Shown here piece after piece: positions 52,520 to 60,014 of a stretch of 64,000 nt of DNA; the first letter of the stretch is position 1, and each line of letters opens with the position of its first letter. The DNA is taken from contig NZ_VAWE01000001.1 in the NCBI RefSeq assembly GCF_005795905.1, positions 1,674,001 through 1,738,000 on the forward strand, given 5' to 3'. Origin of the DNA: Streptomyces marianii. Lineage in GTDB: Bacteria > Actinomycetota > Actinomycetes > Streptomycetales > Streptomycetaceae. The notes under the pieces are model-generated. The model was not told where the DNA came from. It did no database searches and saw only the letters and a program-made list of their open reading frames with translations. A program made the position numbers and the translations under genes.

Positions 52520-54178
52520 TTACGCCTCCCAGACGGCACACGCCGTACGGTCGTCGGCGTAGCCCTTCACCCGCAGCTGGGTGTCGGCCAGGTACGCGGA
52601 GAGACCGGGCGGCTCCGCGCCGGCCCATCGTTCCGCCAGCTCCCCGGCGAGCTCGCCCTCGCCGCGCAGGGGGTCGGCGAGGCCGTTGCTGCAGAGCAGC
52701 AGCGTGTCCCCCGGGCGGGCCACGGACGCGCGGAACCGGAACGGTTCGGCGGGCGTCGGCACGGGCGCGTCGAGGTGCGGCGACGCGGACGTGGTGACGC
52801 CCAGGTCCATGGTGAGCCGGTCGCCCTCCCCGGGCCCCGGGGGCCGGGAGCCGTAGCCGACGACGGGTTCCCCGGCGAGGGCGTCGGGGAGTGACGGTTC
52901 GAGGTCCTGCCAGCCACCGTCGCGCAGGCGGAACAGCCCACCGGCACCGACGCCGAAGAACACCCGCGTGCGGCAGCCGGGGTCGGCGGACAGCAGCAGG
53001 CACCGCAGGCTCGCCGTGTACTCCTCCGGCGTCAGGCCCAGTTCGGCGGAGCGTGCGCGGAGCTTGCCGAAGGAACGGTCGGTGAGCCGGTGGAGCCCCA
53101 ACTTCAGGTCGCCGCGCCGGCCGGCCCTTATGTCCTCGGCGAGCCGGGCGTGGCTGCGGCCGACGGCACCACCGATCCAGCGACAGGCGTCGGCGGCGGC
53201 CAGGTGCGCGCTTTCCGCGGCCCGCGCGCCGGTGGCCACGGCGACCAGCACCAGGGCCCCTTCACCAGCACCGAAGCGTGCGGTGAGCAACGCGTCACGG
53301 CGGTGCTCACCGCGGTATCGGGCCGAGTCGCCGCGCACGGAGGCGGCCCGCAGGGTGAACGCGCCGTACCGCGCACCGTCCAACACGGTGTCCGCGACGA
53401 TCCCGTCGAGCTCGTCCGGATCCGCGGCGGGCAGCGCGGCGGGCTCGGCGTCGTACGTGGGCGGCCGGTCCCCCACGTACCAGCCCCCGTCCCGGCCTCC
53501 GTCCCGGCCTCCGGTGCCCTCCCTGCGCCGTGGCCACGGCACGGCCCCGCGCCGCCCCGCGTTCCGGGTCACCCGGTCGGGGGGCGTGTCGGCCGCTCCG
53601 GCCGGGGGCCCCGCAGGTTTCGGCGGGAGTTCCGGTGCGGGTTCCCGCGCGGGGTTCCGGGCGGGAACCCCCACGGGCCGCGCACCGGCGGCAGCGGGCG
53701 GGGGCGTCGTCGGCGCGGGGACGGACGGGGCGGCAGAGGCCGCGGGGTTGGGCGGCGCCGACGAGGCGTCGGGCGCGGGTCCGCAGGGGACCGGCGGGGA
53801 CGGTACGGAGGACGAGGGCAGCGGCGCCTCGACGGTCGGCCCGGGTGGCGGCGCCGACGGAGGTGGAGGTGCGGCGGAGGAACTGGGTGCGGCGGGTGCG
53901 GGCCACCCGGATTCGGTGCGGGACGCGCGCGGGTCCTCGGCGGAACCCGTCGGGGTGGACGGGGCGGCGGGCGGCTCCCAAGGGGCGCCGCCGCCGCGGC
54001 GGGACGGGTCCCACCAGGTGTTCGAGGGCCCTTCGGGACCCACCGTGTCCACCGCGGAGTCGAAGCGGTCGTCCAGTGTGTCGCCCGCCGCGGCGGGGCC
54101 GGTGTCCGGGGGCGACTCGTCGTACAGCCGGTCCCACCAGTCGCCGCCCGCGGCGGGCCTCTCCCCCTGCTGGCTCAT
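52520..54178 (-). CDS. PP2C-domain protein phosphatase with long proline-rich N-terminus
   Basis: A 552-aa protein. The N-terminal 230 residues are Pro/Ala/Ser-rich and likely disordered, beginning MSQQGERPAAGGDWWDRLYDE. Residues about 270-545 form a PP2C-like domain: GAFTLRAASVRGDSARYRGEHRRDALL as the first metal loop region, then LVLVAVATGA, and the late DTLLLCSNGLAD and DDRTACAVWEA. Some canonical DGxxG residues are altered (VATGAR), so catalytic strength is uncertain. A GTG five codons upstream (54193) is an alternative start. Ser/Thr signalling partner unknown. Confidence 0.85.
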   Translation of the reverse strand: MSQQGERPAAGGDWWDRLYDESPPDTGPAAAGDTLDDRFDSAVDTVGPEGPSNTWWDPSRRGGGAPWEPPAAPSTPTGSAEDPRASRTESGWPAPAAPSSSAAPPPPSAPPPGPTVEAPLPSSSVPSPPVPCGPAPDASSAPPNPAASAAPSVPAPTTPPPAAAGARPVGVPARNPAREPAPELPPKPAGPPAGAADTPPDRVTRNAGRRGAVPWPRRREGTGGRDGGRDGGWYVGDRPPTYDAEPAALPAADPDELDGIVADTVLDGARYGAFTLRAASVRGDSARYRGEHRRDALLTARFGAGEGALVLVAVATGARAAESAHLAAADACRWIGGAVGRSHARLAEDIRAGRRGDLKLGLHRLTDRSFGKLRARSAELGLTPEEYTASLRCLLLSADPGCRTRVFFGVGAGGLFRLRDGGWQDLEPSLPDALAGEPVVGYGSRPPGPGEGDRLTMDLGVTTSASPHLDAPVPTPAEPFRFRASVARPGDTLLLCSNGLADPLRGEGELAGELAERWAGAEPPGLSAYLADTQLRVKGYADDRTACAVWEA

Positions 54179-54579
54179 GCCCTTATTGTCCACCGCGGGG
54201 GCCGCACGAAAACCGCGTATTCGGCAGTACTCGCTCCGGAAGCATGCCCACCGGGCGTCCCAACCCCCCAGGGGAAGGGCGCCCGGCGGACGTTCGGGTG
54301 GTCAGCGCACGCCGGGCGCAAGGCCGTTGACGTCGGCGGACGTCCCATGGTGTGTGCTGTCCTTGTAGTGCGTGTCGCGTCCGTGGTGCGGGAGCTGCTG
54401 CTGCGACGTATGTGCCTATGCGACCTCGGTGGTGCGTCCGGTGCTTGCGGTGGAGCCACCTTGGCAGAGCCGGAAGCCCTCCGGGGATGATGTCGGGCGG
54501 CGGGTTCACGCCGTGGCCGGTTTCCGCCACGATCGTGTCCGCAGCAAGCGGAATGGTGAGGGCCGGGGAGGGCTCAGAG

Positions 54580-55788
54580 GTGCTGGGAGCAATTGGTCTC
54601 GACGCGAGGCAGGAGTCGGCGTACCGCGCACTGGTGGCGCTGGGTGCCGCGGAGGTGGCCGATCTGGCACACCGGCTCACGCTCCCGGAGGCCGACACCG
54701 AGCGGGCGCTGCGGCTGCTGGAGCGTCAGGGACTGGCCGCGCAGTCGTCAGGGCGCGCCGACCGCTGGGTGGCGGCACCGCCGGGGGTCGCGCTCGGCGC
54801 CCTGCTCACCCAGCACCGCCACGAACTGGAGCGGGCGGAACTCGCGGCGGCTCTGCTGGCCCAGGAGTACCGGGTGGAGTCCACGGAACCGCCCGTGCAC
54901 GACCTGGTCGAGGTGGTCACCGGGGCCGGCGCGGTGGCGCACCGCTTCCTGCAGCTCCAGCTGGGCGCGTCCGAGGAGGTGTGCACGCTCGTCACCGGGA
55001 AGCCTACGGTCGTCTCGGGCATGGAGAACGAGGCGGAGGAACGGGCGGCACAGCGTGGCGTCGCGTACCGCGTGGTCATCGAGCGCGAGGTGCTGACGCT
55101 GCCGACCGGGCTCGTCGAGGTGTCGGCCTCGCTCGGCCGCGACGAGCAGGTCCGGGTCGTGGACCGGGTGCCGACCAAGCTCGTCGTCGCCGACCGGGCG
55201 CTGGCGATGGTCCCGCTGACGGGGCGCGGTTCGGAGCCGGCGGCGCTGGTGGTCCACGCGAGCGGACTGCTGGAGTCGCTGACCGGTCTGTTCGAGGCCG
55301 TGTGGCGGGAGGCGCTGCCGCTGCGCCTCGGCGGGAGCGGCGAGGTGACGGAGGACGGCCTCGCGGGCCCGGACGGCGCTGACCTGGAGATCCTGTCGCT
55401 GCTGCTCGCCGGCATGACGGACGCGAGTGTCGCCAAGCAACTCGACCTCGGCCTCCGCACGGTCCAGCGTCGTGTCAAGGGCCTCATGGAACTGGCCGGC
55501 GTGACGACCAGGCTGCAACTCGGCTGGCACGCGTACGAGAAGGGCTGGGTGGCACGGTCGGCCGGCGAGCGCCGGTCGGGCGGCCCGGGCACCGGTGCGG
55601 CCGCGGTCGCCGGGGCGGAGACCGACGGCGACGCGGGCTCCGCGGCGTGCGCGGTGCCGTCGGCCGCCGGGGGGCCGTCGGGGCCGAGGACGGATGCGGA
55701 CGAGGTGGCCGCGGGGATCGGGGCGGCCGGCGCCGGGCTTGCCGAAGCGACCGCCCCCGACACGGGAACGGTGGCTGCCGCGGGGTGA
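54580..55788 (+). CDS. Transcriptional regulator with TrmB-like N-terminus and LuxR-type HTH C-terminus
   Basis: A 402-aa regulator. Residues 1-60 (VLGAIGLDARQESAYRALV...) form a TrmB-type winged helix, followed by an effector-like middle domain (about 100-260). A LuxR-type HTH is at about 265-325 (EILSLLLAGMTDASVAKQLDLGLRTVQRRVKGLMELAG, in part). The C-terminal 70 residues are Ala/Gly-rich tail. GTG at 54580 has GGGGAGG 8 nt upstream, and homologous Streptomyces proteins begin at this LGAIGLD sequence. The ligand and targets are unknown. The convergent gap after it is CCCCGGG-rich low complexity without genes. Confidence 0.85.
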   Translation: MLGAIGLDARQESAYRALVALGAAEVADLAHRLTLPEADTERALRLLERQGLAAQSSGRADRWVAAPPGVALGALLTQHRHELERAELAAALLAQEYRVESTEPPVHDLVEVVTGAGAVAHRFLQLQLGASEEVCTLVTGKPTVVSGMENEAEERAAQRGVAYRVVIEREVLTLPTGLVEVSASLGRDEQVRVVDRVPTKLVVADRALAMVPLTGRGSEPAALVVHASGLLESLTGLFEAVWREALPLRLGGSGEVTEDGLAGPDGADLEILSLLLAGMTDASVAKQLDLGLRTVQRRVKGLMELAGVTTRLQLGWHAYEKGWVARSAGERRSGGPGTGAAAVAGAETDGDAGSAACAVPSAAGGPSGPRTDADEVAAGIGAAGAGLAEATAPDTGTVAAAG

Positions 55789-56068
55789 GCGTCGGGGGTG
55801 GCCGGCCGGCGGGCCGGCGGCCGGGCGTGTGGTCCGGGGCCGGAGCGCCGGACCCACCCGGATCGCGCTCCGGGACGCGCTGCCGGCGGCAGCCCCCGTA
55901 CCGCGGCCGGCAGCGCGTCCCGGCGCCCCGCACCGTTGGCCCGGGGAAGGCCCCCCGGGCCCCGGTGGGCACCCGGCCCCTTGGGGACCCCCGGAAGCCC
56001 GGGGCCCCAGGAGCCCCGGGAACCCGCAGGAAGCATGGGACCCGGGAGCCCCGGGGACCCCAGCGGAA

Positions 56069-57238
56069 TCAGCGCACGCGGCCGCTCCGTTTCGCCTCGC
56101 CCGCCGCGCGGCCCTCCGCGAGTTTGCGCTGCCAGTCGCGGCGGATCTCCGCACGGAGTCGGGCGTCGGTCTTCGCGACGATGCGCCGGTTCTCGCGGAC
56201 GAGCTTGCGGTAGCTGTCCAGCCGGCGTTCCGGCAGCGAGCCGTCGGCGAGTGCCGCGAGCACGGCGCAGCCCGGCTCCGACTCGTGGGCGCAGTCGTGG
56301 AAACGGCAGTCCGCGGCCAGGTCCTCGATCTCCGAGAACACCTGGCCCACACCGGTACCCGCGTCGAAGAGGCCGACCCCCCGCAGCCCGGGGGTGTCGA
56401 TGAGCACGCCGCCGCCGGGGAGCACCAGCAGGTTCCGGGTCGTCGTCGTGTGACGGCCCTTCCCGTCGACGCCTCGCGTGGACTGCACGTCCATGGCGTC
56501 CTCGCCGAGCAGCGTGTTCGCCAGGGTGGACTTCCCCGCGCCGGAGACGCCGAGCAACACGCTCGTGCCGTCGGAGACGACCGCAGCGAGGACGTCCATG
56601 CCCTCCCCGGTCATCGAGCTGACCGGTAGCACCTGGACGCCGGGGGCCGTGGTCTCCACGTCCTGCACCAGGTACGACAGGGCGGTCGCGTCCGGCACCA
56701 GATCGGCCTTGGTGAGGACGACGAGGGGCTGCGCCCCGGACTCCCAGGAGTCCGCCGCGTTGTGCAGCAGTGCCTCACCGTTCGAACTGGACATGGCGAG
56801 TGCCAGGAACCGCTCGATCCGCCCGAGGTCGAGTTCGACCGCGAGCGACACACAGATGACGACGTGATCGATGTTGGTGGCCAGCACCTGACCCTCGGAA
56901 CGCTGGGACGAAGTCGACCGTACGAAGGCGGTCCGCCGAGGCAGGATCGTCCGCGCGTACCGGGGGTCACCGCCCTCGGGGTCGACGGCGACCCAGTCCC
57001 CCGTGCACACGACCTTCATCGGGTCATGGGGAACGACGAACTCGGTGTCGGCACGGACGACGCCGGCGGGGGTGGTGACGTCACACTGACCGCGATCGAC
57101 CCGGACGACCCGGCCCGGGACCAGGCCCTGGGCTGCGTACGGGGCAAACTCGGCCTCCCAGCCCTCGTCCCAGCCGTAGACGGCGAGCGGGTGCTGGACA
57201 GCGGAAGAGGAAAACGGGTGGAGCGAAGCGTTGGACAA
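56069..57238 (-). CDS. rsgA: Ribosome small subunit-dependent GTPase A
   Basis: A 389-aa circularly permuted GTPase that acts in late 30S maturation. An OB-fold N-terminus is followed by the G motifs in permuted order: TKAD (176-179), VSSMTG (206-211), P-loop GVSGAGKST (230-238) and DTPG (281-284). The C-terminal zinc site is C311, C316, H318 and C324. It starts at TTG 57238; AAGGG lies 7 nt upstream and is part of a 14-bp palindrome, so initiation may be masked. A 23-codon ORF lies 61 nt upstream on the same strand, probably on the same transcript. Confidence 0.93.
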   Translation of the reverse strand: MSNASLHPFSSSAVQHPLAVYGWDEGWEAEFAPYAAQGLVPGRVVRVDRGQCDVTTPAGVVRADTEFVVPHDPMKVVCTGDWVAVDPEGGDPRYARTILPRRTAFVRSTSSQRSEGQVLATNIDHVVICVSLAVELDLGRIERFLALAMSSSNGEALLHNAADSWESGAQPLVVLTKADLVPDATALSYLVQDVETTAPGVQVLPVSSMTGEGMDVLAAVVSDGTSVLLGVSGAGKSTLANTLLGEDAMDVQSTRGVDGKGRHTTTTRNLLVLPGGGVLIDTPGLRGVGLFDAGTGVGQVFSEIEDLAADCRFHDCAHESEPGCAVLAALADGSLPERRLDSYRKLVRENRRIVAKTDARLRAEIRRDWQRKLAEGRAAGEAKRSGRVR

Positions 57239-57244
57239 GGGGAA

Positions 57245-57258
57245 ACCCTTCGAAGGGT
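57245..57258 (-). promoter_or_regulatory. Palindrome sequestering the rsgA ribosome-binding site
   Basis: ACCCTTCGAAGGGT is perfectly self-complementary and its 3' half contains the AAGGG ribosome-binding site of rsgA. It follows GCCGGGGCC, as does the co-varying hairpin at 58612-58626 of the second tiny-ORF module. Confidence 0.55.
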
Positions 57259-57299
57259 GGCCCCGGCGGCGCGCTCCGAACGCGCGGATCGAGTGGGTG

Positions 57300-57371
57300 T
57301 CAGCCGGAGACCACAGGGGTGGGAACGATGAACTCCTGCATGCGGGCAGAGCCCGTCACCGTGACAGTCAT
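57300..57371 (-). CDS. 23-aa peptide, copy 1, upstream of rsgA
   Basis: MTVTVTGSARMQEFIVPTPV followed by VSG and a stop. The ribosome-binding site GGAGGTGAGG is the strongest in the region, 6-7 nt before the ATG. A paralogue of the same length, 12 of 23 residues identical (M1 T2 V3 T4 G7 A9 R10 F14 I15 P17 V20 G23), is encoded at 58680-58751. The peptide has no signal sequence or long hydrophobic run. It may be a functional peptide, or a leader whose translation controls rsgA through the hairpin between the two genes. I do not recognise a family. Too short to score by length alone; conservation of the pair is the main evidence. Confidence 0.6.
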   Translation of the reverse strand: MTVTVTGSARMQEFIVPTPVVSG

Positions 57372-57436
57372 CAATGTCCTCACCTCCTGCTTCTTCTCAA
57401 CGAACCGACACCGCCCCTCGGAAGCGGATAGACAGC

Positions 57437-57442
57437 ACCATA
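57437..57442 (-). promoter_or_regulatory. -10-like hexamer for tiny ORF copy 1
   Basis: TATGGT on the minus strand, 66 nt from the ATG, exactly the spacing of TAGTGT in copy 2. The surrounding GGCTA...GT context is shared. No clear -35 was found here. Confidence 0.35.
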
Positions 57443-57554
57443 GCCCCGCCCCTGGCGCGACACCACCGATTAGACCCGAGACCTCACCCGCCGACATCAG
57501 CTGGGGGCGTTTACGCCGCGAGTCGCACAGTGTCCCGGGCCGGCACCTGACAAC

Positions 57555-58416
57555 TTGACCGTGGACCTCCAGAACTTCTCCACCATGGCGACCGACATCC
57601 CTGCCGCCACGGACTCCACGCTGCGACGGGAGGCGCAGCTCTGGACGCAGCACAAGGACGACCTGCTGGCGGCCGGCCTGTTGACGCCGACGGTCAAGCG
57701 AGTAGCCGCCGACGACGGGGCAGGACCGTACGACGTCGATTCGCCGGGCTTCGGGGACTACTGGATGGAGTTGAAGGCCAACGGGATCTCGAACAGCGGT
57801 GACTTCATCGGCAAGACGGACGCGGCCCGGCACATGGACCACTACCTGAACGGGACCGGCAGCACTCTCGACCTCGACGTCGACAGGATGCTGAGCGACG
57901 AGAACGACACGGTCCTGCGCGACGTGTCGGCGCTGACACGCTCCAAGCAGGAGGCCGAATGGCGCCGCCAGGTGCTTGAGGCATACGCGCAGTCTGGCGG
58001 CAAGCCCGTCGCCATCCCCGTGGAGACCACAGGGGTGGGGTACACCCACGACAAGGGGCCGGATGGCACAGCGAACTGGTACCTCGCGGTGGGCAGTGCC
58101 ATGACGAACACCACTGGTGTCGTGACCGCGGTGCCGGGCGCGGACGGCAAGCCGCACGTCAGCATCGACTATCAGGTCAACGTCTGGGACCGGTACAACT
58201 GGGATCCCGGCAAGGCCACGCCCATCGGTCCGACCTCGGTCACCCGCCGACATGGCCCGCATGCACACGACTGGACAAGCCAGGGAGTTCGACATGAGAG
58301 GGAGCAGTTCGGTGCAGCAGCACGACATGACGTCGGGCGGCGCCTGGCCCGATCCGAAAGAACCCGGACGGGACGGCACACGCACCGACATCGGCCGGAA
58401 CGGGGACGCCCGGTGA
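57555..58416 (+). pseudogene. Hypothetical gene with a +1 frameshift near 58245
   Basis: The first 229 codons read in one frame from TTG 57555 (start uncertain, no ribosome-binding site, possibly N-terminally truncated) and encode a soluble acidic protein (DSPGFGDYWMELKANGISN; VNVWDRYNWDPGKATPIGPT). At about 58242-58249 (CACCCGCC) one base appears inserted. In the +1 frame the sequence continues sensibly (DMARMHTTGQAREFDMRGSS) to a TGA at 58414-58416, which overlaps the GTG of the lipoprotein gene in the usual GTGA manner. Read without correction, the upstream frame fuses into the lipoprotein. The extra base is a mutation or sequencing error. Family not recognised. Confidence 0.6.
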
Positions 58417-58823
58417 ACAGGGAGCCGCGAAGCAGGTGGTATGCCGCGCTGCCCGGCGGGATGACCGTTCTCACATCGCTGCTGGTAGCCGGATGCTCGG
58501 GTTCGGCGGAGAACCGTACTCCGGCCCTGAAGGGAGCGCGGGAGGAGGACGCGGAGGGAGTGGAGGGAGTTTCGGAAGAGGAGTGGGCAGAGGAGGGGAG
58601 AGACAAGGGAGATCCTTCACACGGATGGCCCCGGCAACGCACGCGTACGGCGTACGCCGTACGGCAGGAAAAGAGCGGGTCAGCCGGTGGCCACGGAAAT
58701 GGGGGTGATGAACTTCGGGTTCCGGGCAGCGCCCGGCGCGGTGACCGTCATCAACGTCCTCACCTCCGTGTGTTTCTCGATGCCCATGGCCGCGTCTCGG
58801 GCACGGCGGTGACGCCACACTAG
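58413..58823 (+). CDS. Putative lipoprotein, probably with an altered or truncated C-terminus
   Basis: A 136-aa ORF starting at GTG 58413, overlapping the stop of the preceding gene by 4 nt. The N-terminus (residues 1-28) is a lipoprotein signal with lipobox LVAGC, modified cysteine at residue 28. A Glu-rich stretch (EEDAEGVEGVSEEEWAEEG) follows. From about residue 70 the frame runs antisense through the second tiny-ORF module and reads as Arg/Gly/His-rich sequence without conservation signs, suggesting the original 3' end was lost. Probably membrane-anchored outside the cell; function unknown. Confidence 0.5.
   Translation: MNREPRSRWYAALPGGMTVLTSLLVAGCSGSAENRTPALKGAREEDAEGVEGVSEEEWAEEGRDKGDPSHGWPRQRTRTAYAVRQEKSGSAGGHGNGGDELRVPGSARRGDRHQRPHLRVFLDAHGRVSGTAVTPH
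58612..58626 (-). promoter_or_regulatory. Hairpin of the second tiny-ORF module, co-varying with that before rsgA
   Basis: On the minus strand GCCGGGGCC is followed by ATCC-GTGTGAA-GGAT, then CTCCCTTGTC. The rsgA copy has ACCC...GGGT in the same place, so one C-G pair is replaced by T-A with pairing kept. A 20-bp palindrome CGTACGGCGTACGCCGTACG (58644-58663) lies between this hairpin and the tiny ORF. Confidence 0.5.
58680..58751 (-). CDS. 23-aa peptide, copy 2
   Basis: MTVTAPGAARNPKFITPISV followed by ATG and a stop (last residues Ala-Thr-Gly). Same length as copy 1, 12 identical residues. The ribosome-binding site and start, GGAGGTGAGGACGTTGATG, differ from copy 1 at one base. On the minus strand it leads not into rsgA but into sequence antisense to the lipoprotein gene, although a CCTTGTC like the rsgA start follows the hairpin. 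Its own promoter is good. Either a second functional peptide gene or a remnant of a duplicated peptide-rsgA leader. Confidence 0.55.
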   Translation of the reverse strand: MTVTAPGAARNPKFITPISVATG

Positions 58824-58845
58824 CCGGTCACCGGCACCGCGCCAA
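58817..58845 (-). promoter_or_regulatory. Promoter of tiny ORF copy 2
   Basis: TTGGCG (58845-58840), a 17-nt spacer and TAGTGT (58822-58817) on the minus strand. Good SigA-type match, 66 nt before the ATG. Confidence 0.6.
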
Positions 58846-59023
58846 CGCGTCTTCCGGTACTCCGCCGCCGGGCGTCGGCGGCGGCCCGCTGCGGTGGCGA
58901 CCGCCCCGATTCTGTTGAAGGGTGTCAGGGAGCAGCGGCCATCCGCCCCTGCCCGGTGGCCGTCTGTCCCGGCCCGTCCCTGCCCCGGGACGAACACGAA
59001 TGACGCGAATGAGGTGAGCGGCC

Positions 59024-59815
59024 GTGGCGAGCACTTCACCCGGGGTGCCGGGCACGCCGTGCTGGGTGAGCCTGACGACGCAGGACATGCGGGCCTCCCA
59101 GGACTTCTACGGTGCGGTGTTCGGCTGGGAGTTCGCGCCGGACGTCCAGGCGGAGGGGTACGTGGTCGCCCACGCGGACGGCGAACCGGTCGCCGGTCTC
59201 GTGGAGTCCGCGGAGAGCATGGGGGTCCGGCTGCCGGTCGCCTGGACGGCGTACTTCGTGGCCGAGAGCGCCGACGCGGCGGCCGGACGTGTGCGGGAGC
59301 GGGGCGGGACGGTCGCCGTGGGACCGCTGGCGTTCGGCCGGGGACGGATCGCCTGGGCGGCCGATCCCCTGGATGCGGCGTTCTGCATCTGGGAGGGACC
59401 GGCCTCCCCGGAGTGGCAGGCGGGCCGGGGAACCGGCGCCGTGGCATGGCTGGAGCTGCACACGAGGGACCCGTTCGCGTCCGCACTGTTCTACGGCGGG
59501 GTGTTCGAATGGGACGCCCATCCGGACACCATCGACGTGCGCTACGAGCACGACCGGGTGATGCTGCGGGCCGGGGGCCGCACGGTGGCGGGGATGTACG
59601 GCGGCGTTCCGGAGTCGACGGAGGCGGCGATCCACCCCCAGTGGCACGTCCACTTCTGCCGCGACGACGTGGACGGGGCTACGGCCCGCGCGGCCGCGGC
59701 GCACGGCACCGTCGTGACGTCCCCGCAGGAGACGCCGCTCGGGCGGACGGCGACGATCCGCGACCCCGAGGGGGCACTCTTCCATCTGTCGTCCGCCGAG
59801 GACGACCTCTCCTGA
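59024..59815 (+). CDS. VOC (glyoxalase/dioxygenase) family protein, two-domain
   Basis: A 263-aa protein with two vicinal-oxygen-chelate modules. The first spans residues about 8-125 (TPCWVSLTTQDMRASQDFYGAVFGWEF, in part). The second spans about 138-258 (VAWLELHTRDPFASALFYGGVFEW and TIRDPEGALFHLSS). Each repeats the ASxxFYGxVFGW/EW pattern of CFP32-like and similar actinobacterial proteins. Metal ligands are not fully evident, so an enzymatic function is uncertain. GTG at 59024 is preceded by GAGGTGAG. It is followed by a strong terminator and is likely monocistronic. Confidence 0.9.
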   Translation: MASTSPGVPGTPCWVSLTTQDMRASQDFYGAVFGWEFAPDVQAEGYVVAHADGEPVAGLVESAESMGVRLPVAWTAYFVAESADAAAGRVRERGGTVAVGPLAFGRGRIAWAADPLDAAFCIWEGPASPEWQAGRGTGAVAWLELHTRDPFASALFYGGVFEWDAHPDTIDVRYEHDRVMLRAGGRTVAGMYGGVPESTEAAIHPQWHVHFCRDDVDGATARAAAAHGTVVTSPQETPLGRTATIRDPEGALFHLSSAEDDLS

Positions 59816-59870
59816 CCCACGCCCCCCGCCGGTGACCTGAACCTCGGGGCTCCCGACCCCTCGACGCGCA

Positions 59871-59918
59871 CACACCCCAGCGGGCATGTGACATCAGCCA
59901 CATGCCCGCTGGGGTGTG
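59871..59918 (+). terminator. Strong terminator after the VOC gene
   Basis: Perfect 20-nt arms (59871-59890 and 59899-59918) with the 8-nt loop ACATCAGC, followed by TAATATTT. It begins 56 nt after the VOC stop codon. Confidence 0.85.
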
Positions 59919-60014
59919 TAATATTTCACCGCTCCGGCCCGCTGAGCTGGTCAGGTGCTCCTGATGCGGGAGGGCCACCGGGGAACCGGGAAACATCACT
60001 GAGGGGTGGGGCAT

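Noticed and set aside
57300..58751. RiPP precursor pair with modifying enzymes
   Set aside because: The two 23-residue peptides were checked against the idea, but no maturase, protease or transporter gene lies nearby, and there is no separable leader and core. Left open as an unknown peptide family rather than a RiPP.
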